Assembly (NCBI GenBank): GCA_016713115.1
Contig: JADJPU010000001.1
Location: 620,001-684,000 of the forward strand
From: Cellvibrionales bacterium
GTDB lineage: Bacteria; Pseudomonadota; Gammaproteobacteria; Pseudomonadales; UBA7239
Direction of reading: 5' to 3'
Length of the DNA stretch: 64,000 nucleotides
Positions 19,611 through 29,390 of this stretch are shown here, one piece after another; within the stretch, counting starts at the first letter, position 1, and the number at the start of each line of letters is the position of its first letter. Position numbers and translations under genes: made by a program. Under the pieces are notes generated by a model. That model was given only the letters and a program-made list of their open reading frames with translations, had not been told where the DNA came from and ran no database searches.

Positions 19611-22600
19611 CTAACCACCAATATCCAACACCGGCAAAGCATTCACAATTTTCATCGTTTCCAGGCTCACGGTGATCACGCGCATAAACAATTCCAGCGG
19701 GTATTTTGCATCACCCACGGTTTCAATTGCCCAGAGGTTGGCATCATTCACTATGCCGCTGTCTTTGTCGGTTTTCACGCACTGACGCTCCACTACCCAA
19801 TCCAGCGCGGGTTTGCCGTTCACCACATAGTCGTAGGCTTCCAGTGGAATGCCGGTGATGGTGATGCGGTGGTTGTAGATCAAGGTGGTTAAATCTTGTC
19901 CTTACCGCTTTTGGCGTATTTCATTTTTTCTACGCGGTAATCTGATCCTGTAGGGGCAAGATTTTTGCCCCTACGTATTCGATGTTCACCGGGTAGGGTT
20001 TTACGGTTTCGTAATTCAAGTGCAGTTCTGCCAAGTCGCGCCCGGCTTTTGAAAAGTGCCAGAAATCTTTGGCAGTTTTTACGGCGGGAATGCGCGGCAG
20101 TTCTTTGCTGAGGTTGTCGGCGTAGCGTTCGCGGTAGTCGGGTGAATGCAGTAGGCCGTAAACGTAATAGAACAGGTCTTCTTTGTTGATTTTTTCTTTG
20201 GGGTAGGCATCTTGAAAGTGCTTTAGGCCGCTATCGGTGATGGCATCCTTGCGAGTGTAGCCGCCTTGCCAGCGGCGGGCTTTGCCCGCTTTGCGGCAAA
20301 CATATCGCCTGTGCCGTCAAAATCAATCTTGTCGCTGTCTTCTGCGGATTCGTACAAATACAGCGGAAAGCATTGTGCTCCCCCATCGGTTTGTTGCTCC
20401 AATACAACGTTGGTTATCAGCGCAAACTGGCCACTTCCGCTCCAGCGCTCCTTGAAAGTGATGATTAAGTTGTGAGAATCTGGATTCGGGAATAGCCTCG
20501 GCATTTGCAAGACCATCTCATTAAGGCGTCTGTCGAAGTACATCCATTGTTTTGTAAATGGTCTATATGTTGAAACTGCAATGCGTTCTTCATTAAAGAT
20601 CAGATGCTTGCTTTTGATAACGTCAGCTCGAAGCGAGCGTGACCAACTAATAAGAGTTGGGTCTTTATCAAGGAAACGGCGGCTGCGACTTCTTTTATTT
20701 CTTTCAGTGATCGAGAAAGTTTCGTTAAATCTTGCCAACTCAGACTCATACTTTTCAATCAAACAGCGCAACTTGAGAAAGCGAAGTTTTTGAATAGTTA
20801 AAACCCAAGCGTCTCTGTTGGTTTGAACCCCGCCAGAATAGTTATCGAAGATCTTGAGGCCATCGCCTTTTTATCCCCGATCACAATGAACTTACCAAAG
20901 CTTTCATCACGCTGCTTTTGAGCCAGTCGCCATGATCGTCTGGCTTAATTTTTTGCCACTTGGTCGATGCCTTTCAAGTTGATGTAAAGTTGGCGATTTT
21001 TTCCAGCTTTTCTTCGCGGTTCAGGTAGTCACCAATGTCATGCAAATAGATCTGCCCATGCTGATTGGCATCCGGATTTTGACCAGTATGGAAATCTGCA
21101 ATCGGCGCACGGCTGCTCATGCCAAAAACGTTGTCTTTTTCCTTACGGCGCTGTTTCTCCAGGAAGGCGTGCGTTGCCCGCAGATGGAAAACGTACAGGC
21201 TGGAAAACTCCTCCACCAGCGCCTTGCGAAGGCCGTCAGCGGTATTGGCTTCGACAAAACCTGCATTAGTCACAAAACCAATGACGCCCGCATTACCAAT
21301 GCGATCCGATGCCCAGCGAATGGCGCGAATGTAGCTGTCATACAGGGCATTTTTGTTGTTGGCCGATGACCTTGCGGCGTAGGTGCTGCGGATGCGTTCA
21401 TCAAGGTGTAATGTAATACGCCAGCAACACAACTCATTCGCATGAATCTCAGTGCGCTTGTACTTAGTTTCAACTGTTCCGGTGCAATCAAACCACTTTG
21501 CGCCAGGCGCGTGATAAACGTACCCGTGCCAGGAACGGGTCAATAATATGCACGCCCTCACTGCCCAAGGTCTGGCCAAACTCACTTTTCAAAATATCGT
21601 TTACGCTGTGGATAATAAAATCCACCACTTCCACTGGCGTATACACAATGCCCAAGCGTTCCGTCATTTTCGGGAAAGCATTGCGGAAAAACTTATCGTA
21701 CAATTCCACAATGATTTTTTGCTTGCCTTGCGCGTTATCAATACCCTCTGCCCGCATCTTCACACTGGCATAGAATTTTTCCAGCGTATCCGCTTCTTTT
21801 TCAAGGTGGTGTTCTTGCAACACATCCAATACCGCTTGCATGGCAAGACTCATGGGGTTGTGCTGGGCAAAACTGTAATCACTGAATAGCGCATCAAATA
21901 CCGGCTTGGTGATTAAAATGCTGTGCCAGCATTTCTATCACTTCTTCATTGCTGATACTGTCATTCAAATCATCACGCAATTCAGCGGCAAAACGCAGTA
22001 AAGGCTTTTATCTCTTTGGTATTCGCTGGCGATCCAGAATGGCAGTAATGCGCGATATGCGTTTTGGCAATGCTGGCAATATCTTTGCCCAATCTTCCCA
22101 ATGCTGGCGGTTGCCACACTTCTGCACCACCTTGGCATAAATGGCGCGTTCAATTTCGCCCACTTCAAACTGCAATTCGGCTTGTTCTGGTTTGTAGTCA
22201 CCTTGGGTTTTACCAATGCTACGCCCGCCCTTGCCGGTTCCTTTTTTTGTCGCGCCAGCTGCTATCCGCTTTTTGCTGATTTTGTCGGTTATGGCCATTA
22301 CTTCCATCTTGCTGCGGTCTTGCCCGATCAAATCCAGCTTGTTTATCAAGGCATCAAAACGGTCATCGTGCGAACGCAACGCTTGCAATACCTGCCACAC
22401 CACCTTGTAGGTTTTGTTGTCATTCAAGGCTTCATGCGGCTCTACACCGGCAGGAATCACCACCGGGCAGAATCACATAGCCACGTTCTTTCCTGCTGCA
22501 TTGCGCATCACGCGGCCAACGGACGCACCACATCCACCTGTGAATTGCGCGGGGTTAAAAACAGCACAGCATCCAGCGCTGGCACATCCACACCTTCCGA

Positions 22601-24277
22601 TAAACAGCGCACATTGCTGAGAATGCGGCAGGTGTTGTCTGGCGTTTCTGCTTTCAACCAATCCAGCTTTTCTTCTTTGGCGCTGGCATTCATGCTGCCA
22701 TCAACGTGCGCGGCTTCACACACCAAAGAGGGGCATCGCCGTTTTCGGCTTTCTGATGCTTGGCACTCCACGACTGCCTGAAACATCGAGGCGATATTTT
22801 TAGAGCTGACCTTGTGCGTTTTGGCGTTTTTCGGTATTCGATCACTTGGCAAAAGGCCACGGCGCGGCGCATGGCTTCTTTGTCATCCAGCAAATCATCT
22901 TGCGCGCCTTGTTTGCTGAGGGCTTTCCAGCACCCGACAATTTTGGCGGCATCATCCACTTTGAGCTGGTTGTTTTCATCCGCTAACAATTTTTGCAGAC
23001 ATTGGCTGATATGCGCTTCATCCACCGCCAATACCAGCACCTTGTAATCCACCAACAATTTGCGGCTCACGGCTTCTGAAAAGGTGATGACGTACAGCTC
23101 TTTGCCGTACAGCGTTTCATCATCCATTGAACACAGGGCAACATTGTCTTTTTCTGCCGTGGCTTTTGCGCCATCACCATAAATGCGCGGGGTGGCTGTC
23201 ATGTATATGCGTTTGGCTGCCCGTAGAAACTTGGCATCATGCACTTTTACAAAATTGGATTCGTCTTCATCGGCAAAGGTTGCGCCGGTGGTGCGGTGCG
23301 CTTCATCGCAAACAATCAAATCAAAATCAGCCAGCTTGTAATCTTTTGGGCTTTGCTAATGACATCAATGGAATGGTAGGTGCTGAACACCACGCTCATA
23401 CTCTGGGCATCGTGGCGTTTTTCCATTTCCAGCGCCAAACGCCTGGGTTCGGTGGTGGCTGGGTAACGCAATTCATGGGCAAAGGTTTGCACCACGTCAT
23501 CATCGGTTTTGCCTTTTCTTGCCTACGTCACTATCGGAACACACGGCAAACTGTGCAAGGGTGTTTCGCTTTCTTGCGTCCATTCGGTGAGGGTTTGTGA
23601 TAACAGGGAAAGGCTAGGCACTAGAAACAATACGCGCTTGCCTTTGCCTGCCAGCGTTTCGGCAATTTTCAAACTGGTGAAAGTTTTACCCGTGCCGCAC
23701 GCCATAATCAATTTGCCGCGTGCTGCATCTTGCAAACCCACTTGCACGGCAGCCAGTGCGCTTTTCTGGTGGTCGCGTAACTGTTTTTTCTTTTTCAATA
23801 CTGCCGCTTTTTTGGCTTGGTACTTTGCCCAATCTATCTGGCTGCTTTCCAGTGCATTCAAATCTATTTTGGCAACCGGCGGGTGCTGGTTAGACAATGA
23901 CGCTTCCGCGTTTTCACTCCAGTTATTGGTGGTGGTGATGATAATGCGGTGCGAAAACGTCTTTTTACCGGATGCGGTGAAAAAGCTATCAATATCCGCC
24001 TTCTGCACCTTGTAATCTTCCGCGTAAAACTTGCACTGGATGGCGTGGTATTCATCCGTGCCGTGCGTTTTTTGCCACCAAGTCTATGCCGGTATCTTTT
24101 TGGTCAGCCCCTGCAGTTGCGCCCAATCGCCATACGTCCACACATCGCTGTATAAATCCCGATACGTGGCTTCATTGCGTAGGTATTGAATGCACAACTT
24201 TCAAAGTAAGTTCCTTTTTCGCGTTCGGTAACGGCGGCATTGCGGAAAGTGGAAAGCAGGGTTTGGAGCGGTGACAT
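19611..24277 (-). CDS. Type ISP-like restriction-modification enzyme, methyltransferase motif IV region missing (frameshifted)
   Basis: Type ISP enzymes join nuclease, translocase, methyltransferase and target recognition in one chain of about 1,600 residues. From ATG 24277 the order is a Mrr-like nuclease (GIDLVAK...AIQCKFY, about residue 60-90), a SF2 helicase with MACGTGKT near 190, CDEAHRTTG near 320 and YMTATPRIYG, then SEGVDVPALDAVLFL, a coupler, the SAM motif DPFLGTGTF near 910, and a C-terminal recognition domain with YRPFTKQWMYFD. Between NELVLLAYYI and LDERIRSTYAA about 80 residues expected to hold NPPY are absent (about 21405). More than fifteen single-base shifts occur. Active restriction with a dead methyltransferase would be harmful, so this copy may be inactive or misassembled. 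Confidence 0.8.
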
Positions 24278-24285
24278 TTGCCTTC

Positions 24286-24330
24286 CTTGTGTAATTCAGG
24301 CTTGTGTAATTCAGGCTTGTGCAATCTAGG
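24286..24330. repeat. Three tandem 15-bp repeats upstream of the restriction-modification gene
   Basis: CTTGTGTAATTCAGG occurs at 24286-24300 and 24301-24315 exactly and at 24316-24330 with three changes. The array ends nine bases before the start codon at 24277, covering the leader and ribosome-binding region (AAGGAAGG on the minus strand), so it could regulate expression or be a replication-slippage product. Confidence 0.7.
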
Positions 24331-24402
24331 GTTGGCAATGCAGCCAAGTTTGCATCATCTTCCTGCGTTCTGCGATACGCACAGTGGCTAATGCAAATAC
24401 TG

Positions 24403-25708
24403 TTATACCGCCTTGTTTCGGCCTGCCATGTAAATCACTGCGCCATCCTGCCTGAACTCAGTTGCCGGTATAAGACCTTCTGCCTGCGCATCAATATAGT
24501 CTGCCCACCACTGCAACATTCTCTTGCGCTCTTGCAGGTACTCCGCCTTGTGCTGGTAGGCAGCCCTTACGTTGTCACGCTCTTGATGCCCCAAGTGCCG
24601 CTCTATGGCATCCCTGTTCCACAATCCAGATTCGTTCAATGAACTACAGGCCATCAGTGGAAACCGTGCAAACAAATTTCCGCTTTTGTGTCATACCCCA
24701 ACTTACGCAAACCTCATTCGGCGTGTTTTCACTAATGGGCATGCCCCGCCTTTGCTGGCTCTCGAATACAAAAGTTTTATCGCCTGTTAGCACCTGTAGA
24801 GCGCGCAGCAATTCCACCGCCTGACGCGCCAAAGGAATTAACCGTGGTGTACCCATTTTTTCGCCACGGCCTGAATACTTAACCCCCTCTACCACTTCTC
24901 GCTGTGCTGGTATCGTCCACTCCGCCCTCGCAAGATCAAACTCAGCCCAACGCGCAAAACGAAACTCTGAAGACCTAGCGCCGGTTAGTAGCGCAAACTG
25001 CATAGCGTGCCGCCCTGTGAAGCTGCCGCTGTATTCATTCAACCGCCGCCGTAATTCAGGTAGGCGCTCAAGTGGCAATGCAGGTCTGTGGGTTTCTTTA
25101 GGCGTAGCGGTTCCACCCTGTAGGTCCAGCGCCGGATTAGTGTCTATTCGGCCTGTCTGCACAGCGTGCCGCATGATGCCGGTGATGTATTGGCGTAACC
25201 TTTCTGTGACTGTAAGGCAGCCGGTTTTTTCTACCACTTGCAGGGGATAGAGCAATTCCACGGTTTTCAGCTCTGCCACTGGGCGCTGCCCTAACAATGG
25301 CAGCACGTTCAATTCCAGCCTTCGCCAGATTCGCTCCGCATGGCTTGCACTCCATTTGCCCTCTTTCCGCTTTTTGGTGTGCCACTCCACCGCCACCGCC
25401 TCAAACGTGTTGGCCGATGCAATCTGTTTTGCCTAACTTGGTGTTCTTGCGGTTCGCGCTAGGGTCTGCACCCCAGCCAACTCTGCTTTGGCTGCCTTTG
25501 CTTTGAGGTGAGCTACTGACAGGCTCAGCGCGGGGTATACACCCAGCCCTATTAGCTCAGCCTCTCCCGTGGCGGGGTGCCGGTATCTCAACTGCCAGTA
25601 TTTTGAGCCGTTAGGGTGAACCAGCACACACAGGCCGCCACCGTCTGCCATCCGGTATTGCTTTTCCCTTTGGCTTGGCGCTTTTATTGCGGGGTCTGTG
25701 AGTGCCAT
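24403..25708 (-). CDS. P4-type tyrosine integrase with DUF4102 N-terminus (frameshifted)
   Basis: The integrase is about 435 residues. MALTDPAIKAPSQREKQYRM and ADGGGLCVLVHPNGSKYW-LRYRHP form the DUF4102 arm-binding domain of P4/CP4 integrases. The catalytic domain has FALLTGARSSEFRFARW (first Arg), a HGFR-like H-x-x-R box at a shift near 24650, and HLGHQERDNVRAAYQHKAEY with the second His and nucleophilic Tyr. Shifts lie near 25445, 25400 and 24700-24650. I prefer ATG 25708 over 25720 because the family starts MALTD-AIK. It lies 160 bp from tRNA-Leu and reads away from it. This enzyme most probably made the tRNA-Leu integration. Confidence 0.88.
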
Positions 25709-25725
25709 AGCTGCCAGCATCCTGT

Positions 25726-25754
25726 GTGAGTAAAAATGTACTCACAAATGTACT
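25726..25754. promoter_or_regulatory. Inverted repeat and direct-repeat copy upstream of the P4-type integrase
   Basis: GTGAGTA-AAAATG-TACTCAC (25726-25745) is a perfect 7-bp inverted repeat 18 bases before the integrase ATG. Its right arm overlaps TACTCACAAATGTACT (25739-25754), which is shared with the left end. It fits a combined arm site and autoregulatory operator. Confidence 0.5.
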
Positions 25755-25810
25755 ACATTTATTGGTGGCTGCAATGGAATCAGTTAGTACCCACTAGGAC
25801 TATCAGGCAC

Positions 25811-25832
25811 AAAAAACCCAGCATTTGCTGGG
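25811..25832 (-). terminator. Terminator for tRNA-Leu carried by the element
   Basis: On the minus strand CCCAGCA-AA-TGCTGGG is followed by six T. It lies 38 bases after the tRNA-Leu 3' end, inside the element, replacing the displaced terminator at 16782-16804. Confidence 0.65.
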
Positions 25833-25866
25833 CTTGAGGGACTTTCTGGGACTTACTAAAACTAAA

Positions 25867-25890
25867 AAATGGTACCCGAGGCCGGACTCG
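25867..25890. repeat. Attachment site copy (right) within tRNA-Leu
   Basis: These 24 bases are identical to 16830-16853. They cover the last 21 bases of tRNA-Leu (CCA end and 3' acceptor and T-arm strand) and three bases beyond, so integration left the tRNA gene intact. Confidence 0.88.
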
Positions 25891-25954
25891 AACCGGCACA
25901 GCTTGCGCCACTACCACCTCAAGGTAGCGTGTCTACCAATTCCACCACCCGGGC
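25870..25954 (-). tRNA. tRNA-Leu (anticodon GAG)
   Basis: The 85-base gene starts GCCCGGG and pairs with CTCGGGT at the end. The anticodon loop is TTGAGGT (GAG), the variable arm is long as in leucine tRNAs, the T loop is TTCGAGT and CCA is encoded. Its place just after secG is as in Pseudomonas. It is the integration target of the 9-kb element. Confidence 0.97.
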
Positions 25955-25960
25955 TAAAAA

Positions 25961-26390
25961 TTATTTTCCTTTCGATGTTTCAGGCGCAGCAGGCACATCT
26001 GCTGCCGGTGTTGTCGCTTCCGGTGCGGTCGGCGCATCGCCAGCTGGCGCTGTTTTTTCTACAGCAGGTGCCGCATCACTAGCAGGCTGTTTTGCATCTT
26101 TGTTGTGTTGCTCAATGACGGCGGCGGAAGGAATGCCTTCATCGCTCAGACCGGCGCCCGCTTTGTTTTTAGCCAACATCGCTAAACCAAAACTGGTGAC
26201 GAAAAAACTGCCACCAAAATCGCTGTGGTGTGGCTGAGGAAGTTGCCGCTGCCGGTGCTGCCAAACAGCGTTTGCGAGCCACTGCTGCCGAAAGAAGCAC
26301 TGACTTTGCGCCTTTACCCTGCTGCAGCAGGATGAGGGCGACGATGGCGATGCTCACCAAAATGTGTAGTGCAATGATCAGTGGTTCCAT
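25961..26390 (-). CDS. secG: Preprotein translocase subunit SecG (frameshifted)
   Basis: SecG is an inner-membrane subunit that assists SecYEG protein export. MEPLIIALHILVSIAIVALI, then LLQQGKGA, is the typical first helix and loop. After shifts near 26305-26215 the second helix and AMLAKNKAGAGLSDEGIP follow. The C-terminus is an Ala/Pro/Thr-rich tail (APAGDAPTAPEATTPAADVP), longer than in E. coli but common in Pseudomonas relatives. Length is about 142 residues. It lies seven bases upstream of tRNA-Leu and 16 bases after tpiA, at the end of the glmM-tpiA-secG block. Confidence 0.9.
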
Positions 26391-26405
26391 GCTTGTTCCG
26401 CTGCG

Positions 26406-27158
26406 TTAATGATGGCGCAAAAACTGTTCGGGGTCTAGCGCTGCGCCGCCCACCAAACCGCCATCGACATCTGGTTGGGCAAAAGAAGGGCGGCATGATC
26501 CGCTTTCACACTGCCCCCGTAAAAGCACGCGCAACTCGCCAGCATGAGTCGGTAGCCGCTCTGCCCATTGCTGTCGAATAAAGGCATGCACAGCCTGCGC
26601 CTGCTCGGGCGTGGCGGTTTTGCCAGTGCCTATTGCCCACACCGGTTCATACGCCACCACCAATTGCTGCAGTTGCACTGGCTCCAAATGATCCAAGGCC
26701 GCGTGTAATTGTCGAGCCACCACCAACTTCGTTGCATCTCGCTCACGCTCGGCCAGCGTCTCTCCCACGCACAGCACCGGTGTAATGCCACAGGCTAATG
26801 CCTGACGAATTTTAGCAACCACCTGATCGTCCATTTCACCTAGCAAAGTGCGGCGCTCTGAATGCCCCACCAGCACATAATGGCAGCCGAAATCCGCCAA
26901 CATGGCCGCAGCTACTTCACCGGTATACGCACCCCTGCGCATGATCGCTCACATTTTGTGCGCCCCACTGAATTGCCGTGCCCTGCAATTGTTCGCGACA
27001 CGCCGCCAAGTATGGAAACGGCGCGCACACCGCCATTTGCGGTGCACAATGTTTCTTGTGCCTTGCAACAAAGCTTGCATCAACGCGCTGTTACTGGCCT
27101 GCGTGCCGTGCATTTTCCAGTTGCCGATGACCAAGGGTTTGCGTGATGAATGCGTCAT
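26406..27158 (-). CDS. tpiA: Triosephosphate isomerase (frameshifted)
   Basis: TpiA interconverts dihydroxyacetone phosphate and glyceraldehyde 3-phosphate in the cytoplasm. MTHSSRKPLVIGNWKMHGTQ has the N-terminal Lys, VLVGHSERRTLLGEMD the electrophilic His, and VAYEPVWAIGTGKTATPEQA the catalytic Glu and the flexible loop. The C-terminal phosphate-binding part (VDGGLVGGAALDPEQFLRHH) is intact. Length is about 250 residues. Shifts cluster near 27050-26940 and near 26520-26470. It follows glmM with seven bases between. Confidence 0.93.
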
Positions 27159-27165
27159 AAAAACC

Positions 27166-28507
27166 TCAAGTCAATGCTGTTTCAACCACAACTGCCAATT
27201 CAGCAGCCAACGGTTTTACTAAGCCCATGTCTGCGCCCTTCCACCATTACGCGCACTACCGGCTCCGTGCCAGACGGACGCAACAAGACACGCCCTTGTC
27301 CACCCAATTTTTCTTCGGCTTGTTGCACCGCTTGGTGAATGACTGGATGCTCACTGAGATCACTTTCTGCACGCACGCACATTAATCATCACCTGCGGAA
27401 ACTTGTGCATACCGCGTCGCGCTTCTGCCAGTTTTTTGCCGCTGTTACGCAGCGCCAACAACACTTGCAGAGCAGAAACCACACCATCACCGGTGGTGGT
27501 GAAATGATTACAAATAATATGACCGGAAGATTCGCCGCCGAGGTTCCAACTGTTTTCTTGCATGCCTTCAATCACATAGCGATCGCCCACTTTGGTGCGC
27601 ACAAAAGGAATGTCACGCTGCTGCAAGGCCAATTCAAAACCCAAGTTACTCATTTGTGTGCCGACCCACCTTTGCACATGCCGCGCTGCTGTTGATCGCA
27701 GGCGATGATAAAGAGCAATTCGTCGCCATCCACCAATTCACCCGTGTGATCAACAAACAGCACACGATCGCCGTCACCGTCAAACGCAATACCGAGATCG
27801 GCTTTGTGCTCCAACACCGCGCGCTGCAATTCACTTCGGATGGGTAGAACCGCAGTTCTGATTGATATTCAAACCATCCGGCTTGCTCGCCAATTCAATC
27901 ACCTCTGCGCCCTGCTCGCGCAATACATTCGGCGCGATGTGATAAGTAGCGCCATTAGCACAATCCACCACAATACGCATGCCGCGCAAATGAAAATTAA
28001 ATGGCGTGGTGCTTTTGCAAAATTCAATGTAACGCCCCGCCGCATCAACAATGCGTTTGGCCTTACCCAGTAATGTAGGATCTTCTATCTGCATCGGCTC
28101 TTTAACTGCGCTTCCAATTTCCAACTCCACTTCATCGGGCAATTTGCTGCCGTCCGCACAAAAAAACTTGATGCCATTGTCTTCATGCGGATTGTGCGAG
28201 GCGCTGATCACAATGCCTGCTTGTGCGTTAAAGGTGCGCGTGAGATAGGCAATCGCCGGTGTAGGCATAGGCCCCAACAAACCCACATTCACACCGGCAC
28301 TGATTAAACCCGCCTCTAAAGCCGATTCAAACATGTAGCCAGAAATGCGCGTGTCTTTGCCTATCAAAATCAATTTATTTTCATCGCTGGCGTGACGCGC
28401 AAAACTTTCCCTGCCGCCCAACCCAAACGCAAAATAAAATCCGGCGTGATGGGATATTCTCCTACACGACCACGAATGCCATCGGTGCCAAAAAATTCTC
28501 TACTCAC
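27166..28507 (-). CDS. glmM: Phosphoglucosamine mutase (frameshifted)
   Basis: GlmM converts glucosamine 6-phosphate to glucosamine 1-phosphate for UDP-GlcNAc and cell-wall synthesis. GTG 28507 opens [20 protein letters not shown]. The active-site serine loop is [19 protein letters not shown] near residue 100, a metal loop DGDGDR-like segment lies near 27770, and [20 protein letters not shown] near 330 and [17 protein letters not shown] near the end complete it. Length is about 446 residues. Shifts occur near 28420, 27840, 27665 and 27380. It follows folP by 14 bases. Confidence 0.94.
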
Positions 28508-28521
28508 ACGATTAATCCTTT

Positions 28522-29366
28522 TTAATTTTTTTCATTGATGGCGCACCATACGCGCACCATATCGACAGTTTCTGCCACATCGTGCACACGAAGAATACGC
28601 GCGCCGCGATCTAAAGCCATTTGTGCCAAGGCCAGAGAAGCAGGTAAGCGTTCCTCGACAGGTTTACCCGTCAGTTTACCGGCTATGGATTTGCGCGACA
28701 GCCCCACCAAGAGCGGATACGGCAACTGCGCCAATACATCTAAACGGCGCAGCAAATCTACATTGTGTTCTAGCGTTTACCAAAGCCGAAGCCGGGGTCG
28801 AGCAAGATATTTTGCGGCGCAATACCAGCCTGTACACAAGTGGCTGCGCGCTGTTGCAACCACGCAGCCACCTCCGTTACCACATCGTCATAGTGCGGAT
28901 GGTCTTGCATGTTTTCCGGCTCACCCTGCATGTGCATCAAACACACCGGCAAGCCCGTTTGCTCGGCAGTTTGCAGCGCGCCTTCTCGTTGCAGCGCGCG
29001 CACATCGTTGATCATACCTGCGCCGAGTGCAGCCGCCTCGCGCATCACTTGCGGGTTGCTGGTATCAACAGAAATAACCACATCCAAGCGCACAGCTACC
29101 GCTTCAACAACCGGCAACACGCGCGCCATTTCTTCCTGAGAAGAAACCGGCTGCGCATGCGGGCGCGTGGATTCACCGCCTATATCCAACACGCGCGCAC
29201 CATTGGCCAGCATTTTTTCTGCGGCGCGCAGGCAGTGATCGAGTTGTGCTTGCTTGTGCGCAAAAAACACGCCGCCATCGGAAAAAGAATCGGGCGTGAT
29301 ATTAAGGATACCCATCACCGCCGGGCTGGATAAATCCAACACACGGTTTGCGCAGTGCAATTGCAT
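28522..29366 (-). CDS. folP: Dihydropteroate synthase (one frameshift)
   Basis: FolP condenses p-aminobenzoate with hydroxymethyl-dihydropterin diphosphate and is the sulfonamide target. The pterin-binding signatures are [15 protein letters not shown] near residue 18 and [11 protein letters not shown] near 58, followed by [13 protein letters not shown], and [12 protein letters not shown] near 200. One base is missing near 28775 (GGTAAACGC for GGTAAAACGC), splitting an otherwise normal protein of about 281 residues. Order ftsH-folP-glmM matches E. coli and Pseudomonas. Confidence 0.94.
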
Positions 29367-29390
29367 GGAGCGTGCTGGATCAGCGAGCGA

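Larger units (their letters stand above)
16830..25890. mobile_element. Integrated element at tRNA-Leu(GAG), about 9.0 kb
   Basis: The element is bounded by a 24-bp identical direct repeat (16830-16853 and 25867-25890) made from the 3' end of tRNA-Leu(GAG). Inside are a tyrosine recombinase next to the left end, a HTH/zinc-ribbon gene, an AlpA-like regulator, a phage/island accessory gene, a type ISP-like restriction-modification gene and a P4-type integrase next to the tRNA. All six genes are on the minus strand. No replication, capsid or conjugation genes are seen, so it looks like a small integrative satellite or defence island. Confidence 0.85.

Noticed and set aside
24286..24330. CRISPR array
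   Set aside because: The 15-bp units are directly adjacent without spacers, and no cas genes are in the window.
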